This document shows, piece after piece, positions 7,256 through 14,957 of a stretch of DNA of 36,994 nucleotides (the first letter of the stretch is position 1; every line of letters starts with the position of its first letter). This DNA comes from Deltaproteobacteria bacterium (GTDB lineage: Bacteria > Desulfobacterota > DSM-4660 > Desulfatiglandales > HGW-15), in contig JAFGFM010000147.1 of the NCBI GenBank assembly GCA_016931115.1, positions 1 to 36,994 on the forward strand. Reading direction: 5' to 3'. A model generated the notes under the pieces. The model saw only the letters and a list, made by a program, of their open reading frames with translations. It did not search any database and was not told the DNA's origin. The translations under genes were made by a program, and so were the position numbers.

Positions 7256-7342
7256 CCTGTAGAGACGGGTTTGTATAATGTAGAGACTGGTTTTGTCAGT
7301 CTTTGTTAAAGCTTCTACCAGACAAAAACCCGTCTCTACAGG
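7256..7342. repeat. 87-bp palindromic element, TGTAGAGAC family
   Basis: Bounded by exact 17-base inverted ends, CCTGTAGAGACGGGTTT (7256-7272) and its complement (7326-7342). A second TGTAGAGACTGG copy lies inside at 7279. The size, terminal inverted repeats and shared ends with the palindrome at 213-242 suggest a small non-autonomous repeat. It sits between the VIT-vWA stop and the ribosome-binding site of the next gene, so it may form a hairpin in the transcript. Confidence 0.75.
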
Positions 7343-7370
7343 CTAAAAATATGAAAATAAGGAGAATGAC

Positions 7371-7898
7371 ATGTTAGTAAATCTAAAAACCTGTTTTTTT
7401 ATTTCCATATTTATTGCCTTTATATTGCCAGATTTTGCAGTGTCTGGCGAGAACAAGATTGAAGAACATGACAAAGCTTCGAATAAAATGACATTGGAAA
7501 AAAAGCATAAAAAGAAATGTCGCCCCCGGATAGATGAAAGATATTCCATGATGATTATTGGACCTGATTGCCACTCTGAATTTATTGATCCTGGAATAAT
7601 AGCAAAGAATACTTTTGATCCCAATGTACATGCCGAACTAAGAATTATTAACCCCTATACAAAACATGAGTCTTCCGGCTGTAAAAAAGAAAATCATGGA
7701 AGTCTTCAGCATAAACCAGGGATTTCATGGGTAGATAAATTGTTTTCAATGAATGTAATTAAACCTGATCCAGAAATTGGTACAGCGATCGTAAAAAATA
7801 CCTTTGATCTCAATACCTATTATGAGGGCAGGATTGTTGACCCGTATAGCAGAAACAAAACGCATGGATATCATAAACCAGGAAGAAGACATAAATAG
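7371..7898 (+). CDS. Small exported protein with an internal duplication
   Basis: A 175-residue basic protein I do not recognise. A signal peptide (about 1-25) ends near FAVSGEN; no lipobox follows. After a lysine-rich stretch there are two related units: I-x-x-GPD...IDPGIIAKNTFDPNVHAELRIINPYTK (about 62-100) and VIKPDPEIGTAIVKNTFDLNTYYEGRIVDPYSR (about 125-158). Both share the core KNTFD-x-N and R-I-[IV]-[ND]-P-Y. It is rich in His and Lys and has four Cys. The start has AAGGAG seven bases upstream. Its place at the end of the sigma/dockerin/cohesin/VIT-vWA set makes a shared envelope role plausible, but it could also be a separate unit because the repeat at 7256-7342 lies between them. Confidence 0.7.
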   Translation: MLVNLKTCFFISIFIAFILPDFAVSGENKIEEHDKASNKMTLEKKHKKKCRPRIDERYSMMIIGPDCHSEFIDPGIIAKNTFDPNVHAELRIINPYTKHESSGCKKENHGSLQHKPGISWVDKLFSMNVIKPDPEIGTAIVKNTFDLNTYYEGRIVDPYSRNKTHGYHKPGRRHK

Positions 7899-8100
7899 CA
7901 ATACCTTACTATTCAAATCACTTCTATTTTCACCATACTTGATATTTTATATAAAATAGCCTAAAAATACCTGATCGTATTATCTCAGGCGTCATGAATT
8001 ACAACCTCTTTCCCATTGTAGGGAGGGTAAAAAGCTTCTGTGAAAAATCACAATCTCAAATCCTATTTCCAGATAACTCATTATTTAATGGAGGAGGCAC

Positions 8101-10086
8101 ATGCAGGAAAAAACCGACTGTAATAATGTTAAAGATGAGATAAATAGGCTAAAGGAGGAGCTGAAAAAGCTCAACACTGAAAAGGCACTGTTTGAAGAGA
8201 AATATGATTTTTACAGGGCCATCTTTGATAACGCAGGGGTTACAATAAACCTTGTTGATCCTGAGACCCTGAAGTTTGCTGATTTCAACAGGGAGTCATA
8301 TGAAAGTCTTGGATACACACGTGAAGAATTTATGAAATTAAATATCCCGGACATTGTGGTGAGTGACGCTCTGGGAGGGCCACTTGAAGTGCCTCCGGAA
8401 ATTTCCGGAAAATCAACCAGCTATGAATCAAGGGTAAAGACAAAAAGCGGGGGTATCCAGGATGTTCTTGTGATAACGAAATTCCTTACTTTTAAAGGCA
8501 AGACATTTTTTAACAATGTGGTTACGGATATCACCAGACTCAAGGAAACAGAGAGGGAGCTTAAGAAGAGTGAAGAGTTCAGCTTTTCAATACTTGAAAA
8601 CGCTCCAAGTCCAATTATGGTGATCAACAGGGGATTTAAAATCGATTATGTGAATCCGGCGCTGATCAATCTTACCGGGTATAATTCAGGAGAGCTTATT
8701 GGCACCACCTTTCCCTTTCCGTGGGTAAATGAAACCCTGACAGAGGATGCATGGAGGGATGCCACCATTAAGGGCGTTAAAAACCTGGAGGGGTCATTTA
8801 AGAATAAGAATGGTGAGAATTTCTGGGTTATCTTCTCTACCTCCCCTGTTATTAAAGATGGTGAATTTCAGTATTCACTCAGTACATGGATAGATATTAC
8901 AGAGAGGAAAAAGGCCCAAGAGGAGGAGAAGAATCTCCGGATTAAATATGAAAGGGCACAGAGGATGGAGGCCCTTGGTACTTTGGCCGGTGGCATTGCC
9001 CATGATTTTAACAATCTGCTCATGGGCATACAGGGAAGGACCTCTCTGATGCTTCTTGAAAAAAGTAACCATGACCAGGAATATGAGCATCTAATGGGGA
9101 TCGAGGAGTATGTGAAAAGTGCCACATCACTTACCATGCAGCTTCTTGGTTTTGCCAGGGGAGGAAAATACGAGGTAAAACCTGTAAACCTGAATGAACT
9201 GCTCTCTTCAAGCGCTGGGATGTTTGGCCGCATGAAAAAGGAGATAAGCATACATAAGAGCCTCGCTGAAAACCTGTGGACAAGCGAGGTTGACCGTGGG
9301 CAGGTAGATCAGGTCCTGATGAATATCTTTGTAAACGCATGGCAGGCTATGCCAGGTGGAGGCAACCTGTATATTGAAACTGAAAATGTGTATCTGAAGG
9401 ATTCTTTTTATAAGCCATACAAGGTCAAGCCGGGCAGGTATGTGAAAATCTCTATTACAGATAATGGCACAGGAATGGATAAAGCCACCATGGAAAAGAT
9501 ATTTGACCCATTCTTTACCACTAAAGAGATGGGCCGGGGAACAGGTCTTGGTCTTGCCTCTGTTTATGGCATTATGAAAAACCACGGTGGGTTTGTTGAT
9601 GTTTACAGTGAAAAGGGTGTTGGCACCATTTTTAAACTCTATTTTCCGGCCTCAGAAAAGGAGGCCATAAAAGAGAAACCTGTAAGCGAATCGATCATTA
9701 AAGGGAGTGGAAAAATACTGCTTGTAGATGATGAAGAGCTGGTTATTGATGTAGGGATGAGGATGCTAGAAAAACTTGGTTACATGGTCCTCACCGCTAA
9801 AAACGGAAAGGAGGCCCTGCAGGTTTACCAGGAAAACAGGGATAATATCGATATGATTATTCTTGATATGATAATGCCAGGAATGAATGGGGGAGAAATA
9901 TTTGACAGGCTTAAAGATATTAATCCTGAAGTCAGGGTCCTTTTATCAAGCGGATACAGCATTAACGGCCAGGCGGTTCATATCCTTGAAAGGGGTTGCA
10001 GAGGATTTATCCAAAAGCCATTTGATCTTCAGAAATTATCTCACAAGGTACGAGAGGTGCTTGAAGGGGGCGGGGGTGAGCATTAA
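8101..10086 (+). CDS. Hybrid sensor histidine kinase (PAS-PAS-HisKA-HATPase-REC)
   Basis: A 661-residue soluble kinase with no membrane helix. An N-terminal coiled coil (10-35) leads to PAS1 (about 37-150), PAS2 (about 155-275, ending [12 protein letters not shown]), a HisKA domain with GGIAHDFNN and phospho-acceptor His301, a HATPase_c domain with N412, DNGTGM (454-459) and GRGTGLGL (479-486), and a C-terminal receiver (538-655) with acidic Asp543/544, phospho-acceptor Asp589 and Lys639. The arrangement is typical of cytoplasmic hybrid kinases that sense small molecules or redox state through PAS. GGAGGAGG precedes the ATG. No cognate regulator is adjacent; the NifA-like activator at 11073 is the nearest transcription factor but has no receiver domain. 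Confidence 0.95.
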   Translation: MQEKTDCNNVKDEINRLKEELKKLNTEKALFEEKYDFYRAIFDNAGVTINLVDPETLKFADFNRESYESLGYTREEFMKLNIPDIVVSDALGGPLEVPPEISGKSTSYESRVKTKSGGIQDVLVITKFLTFKGKTFFNNVVTDITRLKETERELKKSEEFSFSILENAPSPIMVINRGFKIDYVNPALINLTGYNSGELIGTTFPFPWVNETLTEDAWRDATIKGVKNLEGSFKNKNGENFWVIFSTSPVIKDGEFQYSLSTWIDITERKKAQEEEKNLRIKYERAQRMEALGTLAGGIAHDFNNLLMGIQGRTSLMLLEKSNHDQEYEHLMGIEEYVKSATSLTMQLLGFARGGKYEVKPVNLNELLSSSAGMFGRMKKEISIHKSLAENLWTSEVDRGQVDQVLMNIFVNAWQAMPGGGNLYIETENVYLKDSFYKPYKVKPGRYVKISITDNGTGMDKATMEKIFDPFFTTKEMGRGTGLGLASVYGIMKNHGGFVDVYSEKGVGTIFKLYFPASEKEAIKEKPVSESIIKGSGKILLVDDEELVIDVGMRMLEKLGYMVLTAKNGKEALQVYQENRDNIDMIILDMIMPGMNGGEIFDRLKDINPEVRVLLSSGYSINGQAVHILERGCRGFIQKPFDLQKLSHKVREVLEGGGGEH

Positions 10087-10430
10087 AATCGATATTTAAT
10101 GTCCAATGTCAAGGATTACCCTGATATTTTTCCACAATTGCCAAATATTAATGCCATATCTATGGCCCTTTATGCCTTTTCCTGTCATTTTGTTTGCATT
10201 GATTTTTTATTTTATTATTCAGTATGTTACGTCAAATTAATGGCATGAATTTCCCATTCATGGCAACAAATTGGCTTGGATATATTTACCCCTTACGTGG
10301 CTATCTATATATCAACCTGTTATTACTGGTAATTTTATTAACTCTTTGATTGGCATGATTATTGATAGATAAAGGTCAACAGAGTTATAAAACCTGTAAT
10401 AATAATATAAAAAAATCAGTTGATAAAAAG
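10087..10430. other. Gap upstream of an unknown gene, with possible sigma-54 promoter
   Basis: About 340 AT-rich bases. It holds the sigma-54-like site at 10261-10276 and a short inverted repeat ATGAAT-TTCCC-ATTCAT just before it (around 10244-10260). No coding region was seen apart from a possible TTG-started N-terminal extension (from 10362) of the next gene. No terminator for the kinase gene is obvious. Confidence 0.4.
10261..10276 (+). promoter_or_regulatory. Possible sigma-54 (-24/-12) promoter
   Basis: TGGCAACAAATTGGCT has the GG and GC pairs exactly ten bases apart, as required for RpoN promoters, and a good -24 half (TGGCA). The -12 half reads TGGC in place of TTGC. It would drive the unknown gene that follows, and a sigma-54 activator is encoded two genes on. 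The short match could be chance. Confidence 0.35.
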
Positions 10431-10856
10431 ATGAGAGAAAAAGATAAAACAATAACAGCAAATTATAACGACACTGTCCCTAAGGGTCATAAGTTGATTC
10501 AGTTTTCCATGTCAAATAGCGGTGACAGTTCTGCTATTTTGCGGATAAAACAGATAATAGATGAAACAACAGACACCATCTTTTCCATACACAAGAAGGA
10601 TCTTCTTGTAAACCCGATAACCTATATTGTCCCGGCTGTGTGGGGCAGGGTTAAAAAGGGTGATCTTAATCCCAAACAGAAGAATATCTTTCTGTCCATA
10701 GAGACTATGGTAAGAAATGTTATAGAGATTATGGAATTTGATGAGCTTACTGACTCCCAGCGTTTTTCAATAGAGTATCTCATCAGGGGTCTTGTTATCT
10801 CCAAAATTACCTATTTGATCGCCTCATCAAAGACAAATGAGCAGAATAACCTGTGA
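10431..10856 (+). CDS. Hypothetical protein, unknown family
   Basis: Not recognised. From the ATG at 10431 it is 141 residues. A TTG at 10362 would add 23 residues rich in Asn/Gln/Lys, and ATG 10509 would shorten it. None has a strong ribosome-binding site, so the start is uncertain. The C-terminal two thirds look like a compact helical domain: ILRIKQIIDETTDTIFSI, then NPITYIVPAVWGRVKKGDL, and three predicted helices ending in YLIRGLVISKITYLIA. There is no signal peptide or clear membrane helix. It lies between a hybrid kinase and a NifA-like activator. The final LIRGLVISKITYLIASS is moderately hydrophobic and could contact a membrane or partner. Confidence 0.6.
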   Translation: MREKDKTITANYNDTVPKGHKLIQFSMSNSGDSSAILRIKQIIDETTDTIFSIHKKDLLVNPITYIVPAVWGRVKKGDLNPKQKNIFLSIETMVRNVIEIMEFDELTDSQRFSIEYLIRGLVISKITYLIASSKTNEQNNL

Positions 10857-11072
10857 TGAAAGTTGCAGGTTGTTCTGTTACAAAAAAGCCTCTTCAAAAA
10901 ATGGCCTATTTACGCTGAATATTTTCTATAATGATCTTCCTCTTTTTTAAAAAATTCCAACATTTTAAGAAAATAGTAATTGCATAATTTATTACATTTT
11001 TGTAATCAGTATATGCGTTTATTTCAATTTTGGATTCTTGTAATTATTTAACAGGGGAAATGAGTAAAGACA

Positions 11073-12614
11073 ATGTCAGAAAAAACAGTTAATCCAAAAC
11101 CGGATGAGATTCAGTGCCTCTATGAGATTACAAAGGCAATACACGGGACCCTTGATCTCAGGAAGGCCCTTTACAAGGTTCTTGATCTTCTTGAAGAATA
11201 CCTTGGCATGAGCAGGGGTTCAATTTCTCTTTTAAACCATGAAACCAGGGAGATACACATAGAGGTTGCACACGGGATATCCTCAACTGCAAAGACAAAG
11301 GGACGCTATAAGCTGGGCGAAGGGATTACCGGAAGGGTCATAGAGACAGGAAGGCCAATGGCTGTGCCCAGGCTCAATGAAGAGCCCCTTTTTCTTGACC
11401 GCACAGGCTCCAGAAGCAATATAGACAAATCAAAGATTGCATTTTTCTGTGTCCCCATAAAAGACAGCAACCATGTTATAGGATCTTTAAGTGTTGACCG
11501 CCTGTTTGAGGGAACCGAATCCCCTGATGAGGATGTGAGGCTTTTATCCATAATAAGCATCCTGATAGCCCAGAAGGTGGCTATGCTTGAGCAGATCAAC
11601 AAGGAAAAGGATCAGCTTAACACGGAAAATATAAGGCTTAAAAAGGAGCTCGGAAAGAAATACAGCTTCAGCAATATTATTGGCAACAGCCATAAGATGC
11701 AGGAGGTGTTCCATCTTATAAGCCAGGTAGCAAAGAGCAATGCCAATGTCCTGCTACTGGGTGAAAGCGGAACAGGTAAAGAGCTTGTAGCCAATGCAAT
11801 ACATTATAACAGCCTCCGCACCTCAAACCCCTTTATCAAGGTCAACTGCGCAGCCCTGCCAGGCAATCTTGTGGAGGCAGAGCTTTTTGGCTACAATAAG
11901 GGAGCCTTTACAGGCGCAAGCATGCAAAAGGCAGGCAAGTTTGAGCTTGCCCATAATGGAACTATCTTTCTTGATGAGATAGGGGCTCTTCTTCTTGAAA
12001 GCCAGGCAAAACTTCTAAGGGTTATACAGGAGAGGGAGCTTGAAAGGCTGGGCGGAACAAAGGTAATAAAGGTAAATGTCCGCATCATTGCGGCTACCAA
12101 TATTGATCTTTCAGATGCCGTTGAAAAGGGCACCTTCAGGGAGGACCTCTTTTACAGGTTAAATGTATATCCTATTTATCTGCCTTCACTGAAAGAGAGG
12201 GAGGCAGATGTGCTTATGCTCGCTGATTTTTTTCTTGATAAATACTCAAAGGAGTATGGGAAGGATATAAAAAGGATATCCACTCCAGCGATAGATGCCC
12301 TGACCCGCTATCACTGGCCCGGAAATGTCAGGGAGCTTGAGAACTGCCTGGAAAGGGCAGTGCTGTTATGTGACGGGCAGGTCATACACAGTTATCACCT
12401 CCCGATGACGCTCCAGACCGCTGAGGATACAGGCACACAGCAGTCCATGTCGCTTGAAGACTCAATTGCCAATTTTGAAAGGGATATGATCATAGATTCC
12501 CTGAAAAGCAGCCGGGGAAACATGAGAAAGGCTGCCCTGGCCCTTAAGACAACTGAAAGGATATTCGGGTACAAGGTGAAAAAATACGAAATTGACCCGA
12601 GACATTATAAGTAA
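11073..12614 (+). CDS. NifA-like sigma-54-dependent activator (GAF-AAA+-HTH)
   Basis: A 513-residue enhancer-binding protein. A GAF domain spans about 25-170, a coiled linker follows (172-195), then the AAA+ domain with Walker A GESGTGKE (230-237), the sigma-54 contact loop GAFTGA (277-282), Walker B TIFLDEIG (297-304) and the WPGNVRELEN segment (415-424). A Fis-type HTH lies at about 478-505, ending KVKKYEIDPRHYK. Domain order matches NifA. It activates sigma-54 promoters by ATP hydrolysis, with the GAF domain as sensor. No nitrogenase gene is visible in the window, so a role in nitrogen fixation is not shown and it may control other genes. Confidence 0.93.
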   Translation: MSEKTVNPKPDEIQCLYEITKAIHGTLDLRKALYKVLDLLEEYLGMSRGSISLLNHETREIHIEVAHGISSTAKTKGRYKLGEGITGRVIETGRPMAVPRLNEEPLFLDRTGSRSNIDKSKIAFFCVPIKDSNHVIGSLSVDRLFEGTESPDEDVRLLSIISILIAQKVAMLEQINKEKDQLNTENIRLKKELGKKYSFSNIIGNSHKMQEVFHLISQVAKSNANVLLLGESGTGKELVANAIHYNSLRTSNPFIKVNCAALPGNLVEAELFGYNKGAFTGASMQKAGKFELAHNGTIFLDEIGALLLESQAKLLRVIQERELERLGGTKVIKVNVRIIAATNIDLSDAVEKGTFREDLFYRLNVYPIYLPSLKEREADVLMLADFFLDKYSKEYGKDIKRISTPAIDALTRYHWPGNVRELENCLERAVLLCDGQVIHSYHLPMTLQTAEDTGTQQSMSLEDSIANFERDMIIDSLKSSRGNMRKAALALKTTERIFGYKVKKYEIDPRHYK

Positions 12615-12655
12615 GATTTTATGATTAACCAGTTATTACAGGTCATAGCGCCATT

Positions 12656-13831
12656 ATGGCATATAATTTTGACAAAGAGATAATACGTGAACAGAGCGGG
12701 TCTGTCAAATGGGACCTTCGGGAATCACATGGCGGTAATGATATTATTCCCATGTGGGTTGCTGATATGGATTTTAAGGCCCCTGATGAGGTTATTAATG
12801 CCCTTGTAAAAAGGGCAGGGCATGGCATATTCGGTTACACATACCCTTCAGATTCCTACAGGGAGGCTGTTTGTGCATGGATGAAAAAAAGGCATAACTG
12901 GCTCATTAACAAAGAATGGATTGTCACAACTCCCGGGGTTGTTGCTGCATTCAGTGCTGCAATAAGTGCCTTTACTGATGAGGGCGATAAAATAATCATC
13001 CAGCCGCCCGTATATCACCCCTTTAAGAAGGTCATTGAGGCGAGTAACCGCAGAGTTGCGGAAAACAGGCTCATCATAAAAGATAATCGATACACCATGG
13101 ATTTTGAGGGGCTTGAAAAACTCCTGAAAGATGGCGCTTCAATGATGGCGCTCTGCAGCCCCCATAACCCTGTTGGCAGGGTATGGACAATTGATGAGCT
13201 TCAAACACTTAACGAACTGTGCATAAAATATGATACCTTGATTTTATCAGATGAGATTCATTCAGACCTGATCATGCCGGGTTACAAACACAGTGTGATG
13301 GCAGAGATATCTTCAGGGGAAAACACAAAAATAATAACCTGCACCGCTGCCAGTAAGAGCTTCAACCTGGCAGGGCTTTGCTGCTCAAATATAATTATCA
13401 GTGATTATAAACTGAGGGCATCTTTTCAAAAGCGGGTGCAGAGTTTATCTGTCTCAACACCCAATATATTCGGGCTAACTGCCACTGAAACTGCATATAA
13501 CCTCTGTGAAGGGTGGCTTGATGAGCTGATTCACTATATACACAGAAATTATACAGATATGAAAAGTTATATAGAGGATAATCTCCCGCTGATAAAAATA
13601 GCTGAAATGGAAGGCACCTATCTTTCATGGCTTGATTTTAAAGAGTACGGGTTATCTGATTCAACCATAGATGAAATCCTCTTTAAAAAGGCAAAGTTAT
13701 GGCTTGATAACGGGCCACAGTTCGGGGCAGGAGGGGAGGGGTTTCAGAGGATTAATCTGGCATGTCCCGGAAAAATTCTTTTAAAGGCACTTGAGGGGAT
13801 TAAAGCAGCATTCAGCAAAATAATATTTTAG
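12656..13831 (+). CDS. MalY/PatB-type PLP-dependent C-S lyase / aminotransferase
   Basis: A 391-residue fold-type I PLP enzyme. The N-terminal WDLRESHGGNDIIPMWVADMDFKAP is diagnostic of the MalY/PatB branch (cystathionine beta-lyase-like), as is the FGYTYPSDSYREAV segment. Catalytic positions are intact: Asn171 in SPHNPVGRVW, Asp199 in LSDEIHSDL, the Schiff-base Lys234 in TAASKSFNLAG, and an Arg in FQRINLACP near the C-terminus. Members cleave cystathionine or other cysteine S-conjugates to thiol, pyruvate and ammonia, or act as aminotransferases. The gene follows the NifA-like activator by 41 bases and may be read with it. A link to sulfur metabolism fits the cysteine synthase gene 3 kb away, but this is inference. 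Confidence 0.92.
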   Translation: MAYNFDKEIIREQSGSVKWDLRESHGGNDIIPMWVADMDFKAPDEVINALVKRAGHGIFGYTYPSDSYREAVCAWMKKRHNWLINKEWIVTTPGVVAAFSAAISAFTDEGDKIIIQPPVYHPFKKVIEASNRRVAENRLIIKDNRYTMDFEGLEKLLKDGASMMALCSPHNPVGRVWTIDELQTLNELCIKYDTLILSDEIHSDLIMPGYKHSVMAEISSGENTKIITCTAASKSFNLAGLCCSNIIISDYKLRASFQKRVQSLSVSTPNIFGLTATETAYNLCEGWLDELIHYIHRNYTDMKSYIEDNLPLIKIAEMEGTYLSWLDFKEYGLSDSTIDEILFKKAKLWLDNGPQFGAGGEGFQRINLACPGKILLKALEGIKAAFSKIIF

Positions 13832-13909
13832 CCTCCAGAAAGTGGTTGAAAAATCTATATTGGTTGTTAAACTGTGCTTCATACAGGTTTTTTGCATATG
13901 GAGAATTGG

Positions 13910-14875
13910 ATGAACAGAGAATATTTTGAAAAAATGGAAAAAATTATAGAAAACCGGCTGAGTAGAAGGACATTCCTGAAATACCAGATGAAAGGTCTTC
14001 TTTTTCTTGCTGCAGGCAGTTCCGGGCTTATTTTGCCAAAAAAGATCATGGCAGAGCCTCTGCCAGATATAGCTGTAGCAAAGGGCGAGGCTGTAAAGGC
14101 AGTAAGGGCTGCTGTAGAACTCCTGGGCGGTATGAAAAATTTTGTCAAAAAGGGGGGCAAGGTACTTATAAAACCCAATATGAGCTTCCCCAATCCTCCT
14201 GCCATGGCCACAACAACACACCCCGATGTTGTGTGTGAACTCGTCAGGATGTGCAATGAAGCTGGAGCATCAAATATCCTTATCGCTGATTACCCTCTTT
14301 TTGATACAGATACATGCCTGAAACGTTCCGGAATAGCTGATGCATGCGGAAAACTTGAGAACACAAGGGTTGTTGGCGCTTCAAGCGACAGGTTTTACAA
14401 GGATACTGAAATTAAAGATGCCAAAAAGATGAGCCGAAACGGTATTTTTCAGGAGGCATTTAAGGTTGATACCCTTATTTCAGTGCCTGTTGCAAAATCA
14501 CATACGGCCACCGGTGTGAGCCTTGCCATGAAAGGTATGATGGGACTTTGCTGGGACCGCTCCGGTATGCATACAAAGGAATTATCATCATCCATAGTAG
14601 ATTTGTGCACTGTGCTAAAGGCTGATCTGACCGTGATCGACGCTATCAGGGTGCTTTCCACTAACGGCCCCAGGGGGCCGGGAAAGGTGCTCAAGGAAGA
14701 TACCATTATCGCTTCAAAAGACATGGTGGCTGCTGATGCATTTGCCGTGGCCAGGTTCCCTTGGTATGGGAAAAGGTATAAACCTAGCCAGGTAAAATAT
14801 ATCCTTGAGGCCCATGAAAGGGGCCTGGGTAGAATGGATATAGAAAATCTTGCCGTAAAGGAGATCCAGGTCTGA
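13910..14875 (+). CDS. Tat-exported DUF362 protein
   Basis: A 321-residue protein. The ATG at 13910 was chosen because GGAG lies six bases upstream; a GTG at 13874 or ATG at 13898 would extend it by up to 12 residues. The N-terminus has a twin-arginine signal, SRRTFLKY (18-25), followed by a hydrophobic stretch, so export by Tat of a folded, probably cofactor-bearing protein is likely. The rest is DUF362: VLIKPNMSFPNPP, TTHPDVVCELVRMCNEAGA, ADYP, VPVAKSHTATGVSLAMKGMMG and the C-terminal DMVAADAFAVAR. The family's chemistry is not established; it is often found with ferredoxin-like proteins. The next gene, 82 bases on, is such a protein, so the pair probably forms one redox unit at the outer face of the membrane. 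Confidence 0.9.
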   Translation: MNREYFEKMEKIIENRLSRRTFLKYQMKGLLFLAAGSSGLILPKKIMAEPLPDIAVAKGEAVKAVRAAVELLGGMKNFVKKGGKVLIKPNMSFPNPPAMATTTHPDVVCELVRMCNEAGASNILIADYPLFDTDTCLKRSGIADACGKLENTRVVGASSDRFYKDTEIKDAKKMSRNGIFQEAFKVDTLISVPVAKSHTATGVSLAMKGMMGLCWDRSGMHTKELSSSIVDLCTVLKADLTVIDAIRVLSTNGPRGPGKVLKEDTIIASKDMVAADAFAVARFPWYGKRYKPSQVKYILEAHERGLGRMDIENLAVKEIQV

Positions 14876-14957
14876 TTTTCCCTTCAGGTTATTCAATCAT
14901 GTCAGTGCCCCATATGGTAATGGGCGCTGATATTTCAACCTATATTCAGGGATACAT

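Noticed and set aside
7943-7958. Perfect AT-only 16-base palindrome TATTTTAT/ATAAAATA
   Set aside because: In an AT-rich gap such a match is expected by chance; no further signal was found around it.
11073-12614. A nitrogen-fixation locus
   Set aside because: The activator is NifA-like in domain order, but no nitrogenase or cofactor gene is in the window.
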